From the NCBI RefSeq assembly GCF_006716355.1, contig NZ_VFOW01000001.1, positions 4,216,001-4,280,000 on the forward strand: DNA of 64,000 bases, in the 5' to 3' direction. Both the position numbers and the translations under genes were made by a program. Below the pieces are notes generated by a model. That model saw only the letters and a program-made list of their open reading frames with translations, made no database searches and was not told the DNA's origin. The stretch's first letter is position 1; every line of letters starts with the position of its first letter. Shown piece by piece: positions 43,788 to 52,298 of the stretch. Source of the stretch: Stackebrandtia endophytica (lineage in GTDB: Bacteria; Actinomycetota; Actinomycetes; Mycobacteriales; Micromonosporaceae).

Positions 43788-44213
43788 GTGCAAATCGTCG
43801 ATGTCAATGTGCTGCTGTACGCATCCAATGAGGACTCACATCATCATTCCGTGGCGCGACGATGGCTTGATGCGGCACTGAACGGGACCGAAGTCGTCGG
43901 TTTCTGCTGGGTGGTGATTCTGGCTTACATCCGGATCAGCACCAACCCGAAGATCTTTCCCCACCCCTTGTCAGAGAGAACGGCCGCCGACGACATTGAA
44001 ACCTGGCTCAGTAGCCCCACTGCTGTCATCGTCGAACCGACACCTCGACATATTCATGTGCTGAGCGGATTGCTCACTTCCTGTGGCACGGCGGGGAATC
44101 TGGTTACCGACGCTCATATCGCAGCGCTAGCTCTGGAGCATCAGGCCAGTGTGGTCTCGTTCGACGCGGATTTCGGTCGTTTTGAGGGTGTCAATTGGAA
44201 CCGACCCGGGTGA
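43788..44213 (+). CDS. VapC-like PIN-domain toxin
   Basis: A 141-residue PIN protein with acidic residues in IVDVNVLLYA near the start, TDAHIAALALEH and VVSFDADFGRF near the end, the usual metal-binding set of VapC ribonucleases. The 35-base gap after VapB is slightly larger than typical. The pair lies between the copies of a 100-bp duplication. Confidence 0.9.
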   Translation: MQIVDVNVLLYASNEDSHHHSVARRWLDAALNGTEVVGFCWVVILAYIRISTNPKIFPHPLSERTAADDIETWLSSPTAVIVEPTPRHIHVLSGLLTSCGTAGNLVTDAHIAALALEHQASVVSFDADFGRFEGVNWNRPG

Positions 44214-44260
44214 ACCGGGAACCAACCCCACGTAACTGACTCATCCTCACGCTGGTCTCA

Positions 44261-44360
44261 TCGACTACGCCCGGTTCAGGGTCGAGGCCGTCGACAACGA
44301 CACCCTGATTCACCGGGCCCCCGCGATAGTCGGCTGTCTGACACCGTCGGCGTTGGCGTG
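44261..44360 (+). repeat. 100-bp direct repeat, right copy
   Basis: Near-copy of 43301-43400 with no gene around it; it encodes a fragment of the C-terminal part of the NAD(P)-binding protein (for example VEAVDNDTLIHRAPAIVG) and ends without a stop in that frame context. It marks the right edge of the VapBC insertion. Confidence 0.9.
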
Positions 44361-44366
44361 TGCCGC

Positions 44367-44753
44367 TCAGTCCTCAACAGACTGACGGTGGTTCTCCAGC
44401 AGGCGCATCAGTTCCCGGAGCCGACCCTGGTCCACTCCGGGAAGGTTGACGAGGTGGTCCTGGAGGTCTTCGAGGGTGTCGACGATGAGCGGCGGTGTCG
44501 CGCCCGCCCGGATGGCGCCGTCGAACTCGTCCCGAGCGGCTTCCCATCGATCGAGTGCCGCGAGGTAGATGACCAGTTCGAGCCCGGTCTCCGGGTCCGT
44601 CGGATCGGCGGCGAGCTGTAGCCGACCGAGTCGGACCGCCGCTTGAAGATTCGTCTCCGCGGTGTCGGGGTCGCCCTGATCCCGGTGAAAGATCCCGCGC
44701 ATGAAGTACTGCCAGCTGTCGTCGGTATCGGTGTCGATTTCGGGCTGGGTCAC
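44367..44753 (-). CDS. small TPR-like hypothetical protein
   Basis: A 128-residue protein from GTG 44753. The helical pattern AETNLQAAVRLGRLQLAADPTD and ALDRWEAARDEFDGAIRAG resembles TPR repeats. The frame is open up to 44954, but that would overlap the divergent methyltransferase start, and the extra residues look non-coding. Function is unknown. Confidence 0.6.
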   Translation of the reverse strand: MTQPEIDTDTDDSWQYFMRGIFHRDQGDPDTAETNLQAAVRLGRLQLAADPTDPETGLELVIYLAALDRWEAARDEFDGAIRAGATPPLIVDTLEDLQDHLVNLPGVDQGRLRELMRLLENHRQSVED

Positions 44754-44947
44754 ATCGTCACGGTACTTCGGTGCGGCTCGGTCCGTATAGGTCGGTAACT
44801 CGAACCTGACGGGTTCACCGGACAGCGTGGCGAATCGGGAAAAGTTTTGAGGACAGGGGTTTCGCCGCCCTCGTTGTGGACTGCGCCCGGCGGCGGAGCG
44901 GGAAGCACTCGCCTGTCCTTGGCCGGAATCCATGCCAGGATGGGGCG

Positions 44948-45688
44948 ATGTCAACCGATCACGTGGCTCCCCCCGGGCTGGACGACCAGACGCCGACCAC
45001 CGACTACGACGGCTTCGCTGAAGCGTATGCCGCCGAGACCGAATCGAGCCTCCTCAACGCCTACTACGCGCGGCCGGCGATCCTGGATCTGGCCGGGGAC
45101 GTGACCGGGCGGCGCATCCTCGACGTCGGTTGCGGTGCCGGGCCGCTCTTCGAGGCGCTTCGCGACCGGGGCGCCGATGTCACCGGCATGGAACCCAGCG
45201 CCCAGATGCTGGAGCTGGCCAGGAAGCGCCTCGGTGACGGCGCGGTGCTGACGCAGGCGGACCTCAACGACCGCCTGCCGTTCCCCGATGATGCGTTCGA
45301 CGACGCCGTCGCGTGCCTCGTGCTGCATTACCTGGAGGACTGGTCCGCACCGCTGGCCGAACTGCGGCGGGTACTGGTATCGGGCGGTCGCCTCATCGTG
45401 GCCGTCAATCACCCCTTCGTCTACAAGCATTTTTACCCCGATCGTGACTACTTCACGACCCACGAGTACGCCGAGGAGCACACCTTCAGCGACCAACGGG
45501 TAGTGCTGTCGTTCTGGCACCGCCCGTTGCCGGCGATCACCGGCGCCTTCACCGCGGCCGGGTTTCGGATCGCGGTCGTCAGCGAACCGTATCCGGCACC
45601 GGGTGCCCACAAGCGGTTTCCCGACGAGGTCAAGACACCCGACTCGGCGTTCCTGTGCTTCCTGTTCTTCGTCCTTGAGGCCGCCTGA
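44948..45688 (+). CDS. class I SAM-dependent methyltransferase
   Basis: A 246-residue protein with motif I ILDVGCGAGPLFEAL, post-I acidic residue in VTGMEPS and motif III-like LVLHYLEDW, typical of the Methyltransf_11 group. Substrate cannot be inferred. It is convergent with the P-loop protein, seven bases apart. Confidence 0.9.
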   Translation: MSTDHVAPPGLDDQTPTTDYDGFAEAYAAETESSLLNAYYARPAILDLAGDVTGRRILDVGCGAGPLFEALRDRGADVTGMEPSAQMLELARKRLGDGAVLTQADLNDRLPFPDDAFDDAVACLVLHYLEDWSAPLAELRRVLVSGGRLIVAVNHPFVYKHFYPDRDYFTTHEYAEEHTFSDQRVVLSFWHRPLPAITGAFTAAGFRIAVVSEPYPAPGAHKRFPDEVKTPDSAFLCFLFFVLEAA

Positions 45689-45695
45689 CGGCGGG

Positions 45696-46319
45696 TCACA
45701 ATGTGAGTCCGAATAGGTCGGTGACCCGTTCCTCCAGCTCGGCGACGGTCGTCGCGGGGGACAACTCGATGGTGTGGAGGCCCAATTCCCTGGTCTCCTC
45801 CCGCAGGCGATCGGTGAACATGGCGTCGCGGGCCAACAGGTTCTCCAAGGCGCGTGGCGGATCGCTGGTCTTCCCGGCGATGCTCCACAATGAACCCCGG
45901 CTTTCGAAGGCGGCGGAACGGAACTCGGGGGTAGGCAACAGCCAGACCGCGTGGTCGGGATTGGTCAACAGCGGCTGTACGAGCGACGGCAACAGTCGGA
46001 AACCCTCCGCCACCACACCTGGTTCGCCGGACATGGTGGTCAGGTCGTCGACGATCAGTTCGAAGCCCTCGCCTCGATACCAGTGGAACGTGTCCAACAT
46101 GGTCTTCGGGCTGCGATTCAGCCACCGCTCGTCCATGTCCATCGCGGCGAACTCGTGCAGTTGTGGAGACGACGTCGGGTCGCTGCGCCGCATGTGGTCG
46201 GACATTACGGCGTCCGTCGAATAGGGACGAAGACTGTACTTTTCGGTCAGCAACCGGGTGACGGTCGACTTCCCTCCGCCGCTGCCACCGCCGACCCAGT
46301 AGACGTGGTCGAGCCCCAT
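45696..46319 (-). CDS. P-loop NTPase, kinase-like
   Basis: A 207-residue protein starting with a Walker A motif GGSGGGKST and followed by features of small-molecule kinases such as YSTDAVM. The start ATG 46319 has GGAGGAGAG upstream. It may phosphorylate a small substrate, but no specific family is recognised. Confidence 0.82.
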   Translation of the reverse strand: MGLDHVYWVGGGSGGGKSTVTRLLTEKYSLRPYSTDAVMSDHMRRSDPTSSPQLHEFAAMDMDERWLNRSPKTMLDTFHWYRGEGFELIVDDLTTMSGEPGVVAEGFRLLPSLVQPLLTNPDHAVWLLPTPEFRSAAFESRGSLWSIAGKTSDPPRALENLLARDAMFTDRLREETRELGLHTIELSPATTVAELEERVTDLFGLTL

Positions 46320-46803
46320 GCCTCTCCTCCTGTCGAACGTGCGGGCCAACGCTACCCACCCTTCGGCGGCGGGTTGGCGGCGACGTTTCTCACCACGACC
46401 ACCGCCGATGCCGGCCCACCCGTTCGAGTTGCCCCGTCGTCGACGAACACGGCGCTCTTCCTGAAGCCCAGCTGAAATCCAGTTGACCACCCTGCGTGAC
46501 ATTGAAAGAGTTTGTGCAGGCTGTGTGGGTGGTGTGATCCCCCGGATTGGGGTGGGGCATGGACATAAGGTTGCTGCGCTCCACACCCGCTGCGGTTCGG
46601 TGCGGGAGTCGCCGAGCCACGATGGGATCCGGGCGGCGGCATCGGAGGTATCCCCGGGTCGGCCTCGACGAGGCTGGCGGGACGCTGCGCTTGACGGGGA
46701 TCCGTTGCACTTCTAGGCTCAAGCCCGCCGCAGGGGCGGGTAGCTCACCAGTGTTCGCCCCGGCTGTCGCAGAGGTGTTCCCGCGCACGTGGAAGAGGAC
46801 GAC
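46320..46803. other. 484-bp stretch without a supported gene
   Basis: It contains the promoter of the P-loop gene on the left and of the next rightward gene on the right, and the hairpin-like CCCGCCGCAGGGGCGGG at about 46727-46743. Several short frames cross it on both strands but none shows family resemblance with a matching ribosome-binding site. Confidence 0.4.
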
Positions 46804-47256
46804 ATGACGGTACAACCGAACCACCGGGCGCTGTTGAAGGCCATGGCGTTGGGGGACACCCGGCCGGCGATCGAGCTGAGTGAAACGATCCCCGCCGACG
46901 AAGAGTCGAGCTACCACATGCTGGTCACCGCGCTGTTCTGTGTGATGTTGGGACACCGCTTCGACGATGTGCCCACACGGGACGCGATTGTGGAGTTCGT
47001 CAACGAGATGCGTTTCGACTACCGCGACGCCGACCCGGCCATCAAACCGTTGGCCATCGAGGTGACGATCCGGGCCAGCCTCGGCGAGGAGGACCTTCTC
47101 GATGAGATTGCACCGGCCGACACCTTGACCGCCGAATACCAGGTGATTCGTAAGATCGTGCTCCAGTCGCCCGAGGTCACCGCCGAGATCGACCGTTTCC
47201 TCGACGAATCGGAGGGCATCGCCACCCAGTGGCTGAGCGAGGAAGCCGCGAGCTGA
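46804..47256 (+). CDS. hypothetical protein, paralog A
   Basis: A 150-residue, acidic, helical protein with GAGGA before ATG 46804. It aligns along its whole length with the protein at 48155-48601: shared patterns are HRALLKAMALGD/HRDFIKAIVLGD, VTALFCVMLGHRFDD/VTAFFTLMLEQQFEK, RDAIVEFVNEMRFDYRDA/REAISKFVDELRYDFRDA and RASLGEEDLLDE/RASCGEEHLFDE. I do not recognise the family. The pair flanks a coiled-coil gene. Confidence 0.75.
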   Translation: MTVQPNHRALLKAMALGDTRPAIELSETIPADEESSYHMLVTALFCVMLGHRFDDVPTRDAIVEFVNEMRFDYRDADPAIKPLAIEVTIRASLGEEDLLDEIAPADTLTAEYQVIRKIVLQSPEVTAEIDRFLDESEGIATQWLSEEAAS

Positions 47257-47445
47257 TCGACCATCGAGGTTGAATTTAGATGGATCCGGCCACGAGTGAA
47301 TGTCAGTTCCGCCGTTTCCGTCGGGTGTGGCCAGGAGAGGCCGCGTGGCTCGCTTGGGTGCGCCGATCCGATACGATCCGTGACGCCCCCGGCGCGGGGC
47401 ACCGAGGCCGGGCATTGTGGATCGAGTTGAGGGAGAACCATTGGT

Positions 47446-48153
47446 ATGGCGTCGATTGACGAGTTCGTCACGAGTGTTCAGTCGAACATAGAAGCGTTGA
47501 AGCAGGCGCAGACCTCGATGGATGGCGCGAAGCAGCAGGCGGAGGAGTTGTCGTCGCAGTTCCAGGCGTTGGGTGCGGAGTCGATGGCCACTGGTGCTCA
47601 AGGGTTGAAGCAGGGTGTGGAGCAGGCGCAGTCGGGTGTCATGCCGGTGATCACGCAGTTGGAACAGCTGATCACCCAGGCACAAGGTCTGAAGAGTTTA
47701 AGAGGCACCGGTGGGGCCGTTACCCATACCCGGCCGCCACCCACACCCCTCGACGCCGCCCCAGCGGCGTTGAAAGAACCGGTAGCCAAAATCGGTGATC
47801 AGGTGACGGCGCCGGGTTCTGAACCTGGTGCGCTTGAAGCGGAGTTGAAGCCCTCCGATGATGATGACAAGCGCATGAGTAAATTTCGGCGTTCTGGCCG
47901 GGCTGCTGTCCGTAACGCGGAAGCATTGCAGGCGCAGTCAAAGGAGACGACCAAGGTCGTTATCGTCGATCGGGGATTCTTCGATCCGCCTGATCGCGGT
48001 AGCGAGGCGTCGGTTGGGGTGCCCCAGCCAGCGCCGCAAATCATTGGAACCGCCGATAAGCTCGATCCTTCGAATGTCGTCGGAAATGCTGTGGTGATGA
48101 CGGTGTTCGCTGTTGAGGCGTTTGCCAGAAGAAGACGTAGGAAGAAGAGTTGA
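47446..48153 (+). CDS. coiled-coil protein with WXG100-like N-terminus
   Basis: A 235-residue protein. The first 80 residues (ASIDEFVTSVQSNIEALKQA, then QQAEELSSQFQAL) predict a long helical hairpin, resembling the actinobacterial DUF6244/WXG100-like group. The middle is Pro-rich, and the C-terminus has VVMTVFAVEAFA followed by the basic tail RRRRRKKS, possibly a membrane or nucleic-acid contact. It is separated by one base from the downstream paralog B gene, so they are coupled. Secretion by a type VII-like system is speculative. Confidence 0.72.
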   Translation: MASIDEFVTSVQSNIEALKQAQTSMDGAKQQAEELSSQFQALGAESMATGAQGLKQGVEQAQSGVMPVITQLEQLITQAQGLKSLRGTGGAVTHTRPPPTPLDAAPAALKEPVAKIGDQVTAPGSEPGALEAELKPSDDDDKRMSKFRRSGRAAVRNAEALQAQSKETTKVVIVDRGFFDPPDRGSEASVGVPQPAPQIIGTADKLDPSNVVGNAVVMTVFAVEAFARRRRRKKS

Positions 48154-48154
48154 C

Positions 48155-48601
48155 ATGCAGATTCAATCCACTCACCGCGATTTCATCAAGGCCATTGTGC
48201 TGGGTGATGCTGCGCGAGCCGGTGAGCTGAATGAGCAGATCCCGGACTCGGAACGTCGTGACTTCCACGTGTTCGTGACAGCGTTCTTCACGTTGATGCT
48301 TGAGCAACAGTTCGAGAAAGATTCGAGCCGAGAAGCCATCTCGAAGTTCGTCGATGAGTTGCGGTATGACTTCCGCGATGCCCAGCCGCCGATTCAACCG
48401 CTAGTCGTCGAGGCGATCATTCGGGCATCCTGTGGGGAAGAGCATCTATTCGATGAGGTTGAACCGAAGGATTCGTTTCGTGCCGAGTTTCAGGTGATCA
48501 CAAAGGTTTCCCACCAAGTGCCAGCGGTAAAGGCGCGTCTGGATGACTTTTTGTCAGATGCCGAGCTTCTTGCACGGCAATGGGATGCCGAAGAGTCCTA
48601 G
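48155..48601 (+). CDS. hypothetical protein, paralog B
   Basis: A 148-residue protein starting one base after the stop of the coiled-coil gene, with a GGAAGAAGAG site in the end of that gene. It is a full-length relative of paralog A at 46804-47256, with lower G+C codon choice. The duplicated helical protein on both sides of one gene suggests binding partners or immunity-like proteins, which is only a hypothesis. Confidence 0.78.
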   Translation: MQIQSTHRDFIKAIVLGDAARAGELNEQIPDSERRDFHVFVTAFFTLMLEQQFEKDSSREAISKFVDELRYDFRDAQPPIQPLVVEAIIRASCGEEHLFDEVEPKDSFRAEFQVITKVSHQVPAVKARLDDFLSDAELLARQWDAEES

Positions 48602-48701
48602 AGAGCATCGCCGGGCGGTTCGTGTTGGATTCTGATTGGCTGCCAACTCAGCATGACTTGGTCAGAGGTCGGCACCCGAGCCGTTAACACGTTCGCTTCA
48701 G

Positions 48702-48917
48702 CTACTCCGCCAGGGTCTGCACTGTATGGAGTAGTCCTTTCCACTCTGTTGCACCTACGGCGAGGTAGGGGAAGCAACCGGTGGTGTCGAGTTTCGAATC
48801 TCGTATGGCGATTTGGGTGCCGTCAGCGGCGGCTTCGACGCATTGTCCGCCGCCATTGCTGCTGCGGGATGCTTTGCGCCAACGAAGGCGGTTCGGTGCG
48901 ATGGGTGAGGGTGTCAT
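48702..48917 (-). CDS. DUF397 protein
   Basis: A 71-residue protein with the DUF397 pattern RWRKASRSSNGGGQCVEAA and IRDSK, ending in a W-containing helix. In actinobacteria it pairs with Scr1-type XRE regulators, forming a regulator module sometimes likened to toxin-antitoxin pairs. Its start overlaps the end of the XRE gene by ATGA, so the two are translated together. Confidence 0.92.
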   Translation of the reverse strand: MTPSPIAPNRLRWRKASRSSNGGGQCVEAAADGTQIAIRDSKLDTTGCFPYLAVGATEWKGLLHTVQTLAE

Positions 48918-49768
48918 GAGTATTCCTTGAGGATTTCTTCGAGTCGTTGTGATGAATGGATTGGTGGGAGCGCGGCGGCTTCGAGCCGATCGTAACGGTC
49001 GGCAATCGAGTCAGCCATGTCTCCTTCTACCCAAAGGTTTCCCGCGACGGTGTCGATGTGCCCGACTTGCGGGTATGGGTCGGGCAAGTCCAGTAGAGCG
49101 AACGATCCTTCGGGAGCGGCATGGGCTCCGCCGGATCGATCAAGCAGGCGCATCGTGATCGCACCACGTTGAGTCAAGTCCAGCAGATGCGCAAGCTGTA
49201 CTCGCATCGTCTCCGGACCGCCGACACCTCGCTGTAGAACTGCTTCGTCGATGATGACTTCGAACCGCGTTTCTGACCCTGTCGTCAGAATTCGTTGCCG
49301 GTCCAGGCGCAGTCGGATCCAGTGTTCCCGTGTGGGTTCCTCCGCGTCTGGGTTGACCGCTGAGATGAGCGCACGTGCGTACGGTTCGGTTTGGAGGATT
49401 CCATGAAGGACCAGTGGATCAAACGAACGAATTCGGCGGGCACGTCCTTCCATCCATGCGAGATCAAGCATCCAAGCGGGTGCGTATTTCGAATAGCCGT
49501 CCCACCATCCTCGTTGCCAAACGTCGCGGCTGATGAGCTCAAGGTCGGCGCGCACCACGGGATCCTCGACACCGTAGAGGTTCAGCAGCGCCACCACGTC
49601 GCCAACCCTGGCCGGCGCCAGCCCGCTTTCCATACGGCTGATCGTGCCCTGGTCCCGCTGCACATATTGGCCAGCCTCCACAAGAGTTGCGCCACAGTCG
49701 ATTCGTAGTTGTCGGAGCTCGCGCCCCAACCACTGAGCTCTCAAGGTTGGAAAACGGCGGACGCCCAT
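48914..49768 (-). CDS. Scr1-family XRE regulator (DUF5753)
   Basis: A 284-residue protein with an N-terminal helix-turn-helix (LRQLRIDCGATLVEAGQYVQRDQGTISRMESG) and a DUF5753 C-terminal domain (ILQTEPYARAL, LRLDRQRIL, IDEAVLQR). ATG 49768 has GAGAGGG at a good distance. It pairs with the overlapping DUF397 gene. Such modules are numerous in streptomycetes and related actinomycetes. Confidence 0.93.
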   Translation of the reverse strand: MGVRRFPTLRAQWLGRELRQLRIDCGATLVEAGQYVQRDQGTISRMESGLAPARVGDVVALLNLYGVEDPVVRADLELISRDVWQRGWWDGYSKYAPAWMLDLAWMEGRARRIRSFDPLVLHGILQTEPYARALISAVNPDAEEPTREHWIRLRLDRQRILTTGSETRFEVIIDEAVLQRGVGGPETMRVQLAHLLDLTQRGAITMRLLDRSGGAHAAPEGSFALLDLPDPYPQVGHIDTVAGNLWVEGDMADSIADRYDRLEAAALPPIHSSQRLEEILKEYS

Positions 49769-50443
49769 GTGCATGCCCTCTCGTGAAGTTGGGAGAGTCT
49801 GATCCCGCTGACCCCTGTCTTGCACTTTAACACCGCATGTGTCATGCTCTGACTACGGAGGATCAAAGTGAGTAATCACAGTGGATCTCTGCAATACAGG
49901 GGTGAAGTCTGTGCGCGGCAATCGAATCGCGCTCACGGCTCATAAACGACCGGGCGGGTCACATAGTTTGGCGACTCGTCCCCGCCCGGTCCTAAAAAGA
50001 TCGGAGGTTCCCCGTGGGGAAACCCGACCAACGTTCTGTCTATCACGTCGTCACGGTGTGGCGGTACTCCGGCTGAGGCTTGGGGCTTCGGGCCGGGGGG
50101 TTGCTGCCAGCGGCTGGGGGTTGTGTCTACTTCCCTGTTGTCGCTTTCGGTGACGTGTCATTCGACCCCGTCCGAGGCATCCCACGGGCCGGACTTGGTG
50201 CATCTGGTAGCACCGGTCGGCCCGCTCGGGGTGGGTGTGCGGTTCTCCCGATGATTCTCGGCGGCGGTACCCGTTGTGCTGTCACCACCTGGCGGTATTC
50301 CTCCTGGGGCCGCTCGACAGCCTGACATCGGGGCACCTTATCGCCGCCGGGCATGCCCGCGCACCCACCCTTTTCCAGATCAGTCCACAAGCAACACACG
50401 TGGTGGGCATGAGCCTGCCCAAAAACCAAGAGGGGGACCAACG
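49769..50443. other. 675-bp stretch with hairpin and two possible micro-ORFs
   Basis: GACCGGGCGGG (49948-49958) pairs with 49981-49991 across a 22-base loop. After it, GGAGG precedes a GTG at 50014 for a 20-residue frame ending VVTVWRYSG. A second frame at 50250-50324 encodes AVTTWRYSS. No larger gene is supported; upstream extension of the 50444 gene over this area has no conserved character. Confidence 0.4.
50014..50076 (+). CDS. possible 20-residue leader peptide
   Basis: GTG start with CGGAGG seven bases upstream; the peptide ends in HVVTVWRYSG. It lies 370 bases before the next gene. Small size makes it uncertain; the similar TWRYSS frame at 50250-50324 hints at duplication of a meaningful segment. 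Confidence 0.3.
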   Translation: MGKPDQRSVYHVVTVWRYSG

Positions 50444-51220
50444 ATGTCCGTATCGAAGTGCGATTACCAACTCATCCCACCAACAACCAGCAAATACCCG
50501 CCCGCGCCGGTCCATCCCGACCCGGTGATCGAAGCACAATTCGTGACGGTTGCGCGGTCTGCTCGGCCGCGCAGGTTCGCGTTCTGCCAAGCCATCCCGG
50601 CCCAGCCCGGAAACGGCGATGTTGTCGTGCGGCCGATGTATCAGGGACTTCTCAATCCTGACGGCACCTGCGTCCTGCTTATGGCGGGGCAACCGTACGG
50701 GTATTACCAGTCCGTCGATGCCGCTCACCACCACGTGCAAGGCGACGATCTGTATCTCGTCTGGTTGGAACCCGCACTGGATCTTCCCGACGCCGCCGAC
50801 CCGGTCGCCAACGTCGAAGCCCGTGACAACGACGCGAGCTACTGGCTCGTCGCGTTGCCGTTCATCGCCCACGGCCCAACGGATGCACGCAACAAAGCCA
50901 TCGATACCGCGAGCTTCTTGGAACCCATCACGCCGGGGCTCATACGAGAAGCAACCATCCTGCTCTCCGGCGACAACCCAACCAACCCGATCACCCTGTT
51001 CTGCCCCATCCCACCCTGCATGAGGGAACCCTTCCACCACGGCGACCACGAACCCAAGGCAGAACCCGAGGTCGACCCGGAACCGGAGCACCTGACCGAA
51101 CCCGAGACCGTTGACGAGACCGAACCTGCCAACGAATCCGAGGCCGAACCGGGCTCACTCAACGACATGGTCCCGAACCAGTCCGCTCCCGACACACCCG
51201 ATGTCGAGGTGCCCCAGTGA
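50444..51220 (+). CDS. hypothetical protein with acidic C-terminal tail
   Basis: A 258-residue protein from ATG 50444 with GAGGGGGA upstream. Residues 1-190 form an unrecognised globular part (contains RRFAFCQAIPAQPG and DDLYLVWLEPAL). The last 60 residues are an E/P-rich disordered tail. The stop overlaps the next start by GTGA. No function is assigned. It belongs to a three-gene accessory set next to the CRISPR array. Confidence 0.65.
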   Translation: MSVSKCDYQLIPPTTSKYPPAPVHPDPVIEAQFVTVARSARPRRFAFCQAIPAQPGNGDVVVRPMYQGLLNPDGTCVLLMAGQPYGYYQSVDAAHHHVQGDDLYLVWLEPALDLPDAADPVANVEARDNDASYWLVALPFIAHGPTDARNKAIDTASFLEPITPGLIREATILLSGDNPTNPITLFCPIPPCMREPFHHGDHEPKAEPEVDPEPEHLTEPETVDETEPANESEAEPGSLNDMVPNQSAPDTPDVEVPQ

Positions 51221-51480
51221 CTCCCAGAGCCACGCCCGGTGACATCGAGTGGATCGATTCGTACGGCCAGGCGCGTGTCTGCGGCTTGATTGTCCACAAG
51301 GCAACGATCACCGGCATGGAGCGTCCCGGCGACCGCCGCTCGGACGGGCACCTGACCGCAGCGGCGAAAGAACGCCTCGCCACTCAGCTAACCCGGCAAC
51401 TCGTCAGTCACGACCAGCAATCCCGGGCCGCGCAACACGCCGCCCGCGAACCGGCGATCTGGCGATTCTGCAACGGCTAG
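51217..51480 (+). CDS. small hypothetical protein
   Basis: An 87-residue protein from a GTG overlapping the previous stop, so it is probably translationally coupled. It has a short beta-rich N-terminus (IEWIDSYGQARVCGLIV) and a helical Q/A/R-rich C-terminus. Function is unknown. Confidence 0.6.
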   Translation: MTPRATPGDIEWIDSYGQARVCGLIVHKATITGMERPGDRRSDGHLTAAAKERLATQLTRQLVSHDQQSRAAQHAAREPAIWRFCNG

Positions 51481-51572
51481 CGCCGCACCAAGCAACACCC
51501 GGAAACGAGAAACGGCGACCCACCGCCGCAAACGGTGTGGTCGCCACACAACAGGGAACAGAGGTCCTTGTC

Positions 51573-51899
51573 ATGTCGAAAACCACTCTAACCACCGACG
51601 ACGTCCACCACATCCGCCAGGGCAACCACATCCGCAAAACCCACCGACCGATTCGACACCGACTACGCCGCATCTGTAGCGAATGCGGGTCTCGTTGGAG
51701 AAAGACCGGCTGTGCCCTCTACCTCTGGGCCACCGACTATCTATCCCAATACTCCCGGATCGTTCTGCCCGACCGTCCTGAACGACCCCGCCACCGACAC
51801 ACACCCGCCTACATCAAGGCACTCCAGCAAGCCACCAACCACATAAGACAAACCCGGAACCGGCCCCGCCCCTGGCAACCCGACCCCCGCTTCACCTAA
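51573..51899 (+). CDS. small basic protein with Cys motif
   Basis: A 108-residue, strongly basic protein from ATG 51573 with GAGG upstream. The segment RRICSECGSRWRKTGC has a CxxC pair plus a third cysteine and may bind zinc. Arg/His richness suggests a nucleic-acid contact. It is followed after about 115 bases by the CRISPR array, but nothing links it to known Cas proteins. Confidence 0.6.
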   Translation: MSKTTLTTDDVHHIRQGNHIRKTHRPIRHRLRRICSECGSRWRKTGCALYLWATDYLSQYSRIVLPDRPERPRHRHTPAYIKALQQATNHIRQTRNRPRPWQPDPRFT

Positions 51900-52016
51900 C
51901 CTGGACAGTGACCACCACACCAACAGCAGCAAGCCGACCCGCCCCGGAAGGTCACGAAATTGATACCAACCGATAACATAACGGCCAGCCCATGCCGGAG
52001 CCCCAGGTAAGCAAGA
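51900..52016 (+). promoter_or_regulatory. probable CRISPR leader
   Basis: The sequence before the first repeat includes an A/T-rich part around 51957-51980 (GAAATTGATACCAACCGATA). The repeat farthest from it is the degenerate one, which places the leader on this side. Assignment is by position and composition only. Confidence 0.45.
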
Positions 52017-52229
52017 GTGTTCTCCGCACCCGCGGAGATGGACCGTGGGGCAATCCGTTCCGGGTGGTCGAGAACCGGTGTTCTCCGCGCCCGCGGAGAT
52101 GGACCGTCCGTGTATCGCCCAGGATGAACAGGACATCGGTGTTCTCCGCACCCGCGGAGATGGACCGTATCCGGGTTCGCAGTCCATCCATCCGGTTCCC
52201 GTGTTCTCCGCACCCGCGGAGATGGAGTC
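52017..52229 (+). CRISPR. short type I-E-like CRISPR array (4 repeats, 3 spacers)
   Basis: Four 29-bp repeats start at 52017, 52078, 52139 and 52201 with GTGTTCTCCGC, an inner palindrome-like CCGC[AG]CCCGCGG and GAGATGGACCG. Repeat 2 has one change; repeat 4 differs in its last bases. Spacers are 32, 32 and 33 bp (52046-52077, 52107-52138, 52168-52200) and unrelated to each other. Repeat length and sequence resemble type I-E. No cas gene lies in the window, so the array is either orphan or served in trans. Confidence 0.93.
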
Positions 52230-52298
52230 CGAAGACGGAAAGGACCATGCGCCGTTTTACGACGTAATAGTGAACGCCCGACCGACTGCCAGCCCGAC

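Noticed and set aside
46352-46642. Possible leftward 96-residue gene upstream of the P-loop gene
   Set aside because: His/Pro/Ser-rich without any recognisable pattern; overlaps the likely promoter region.
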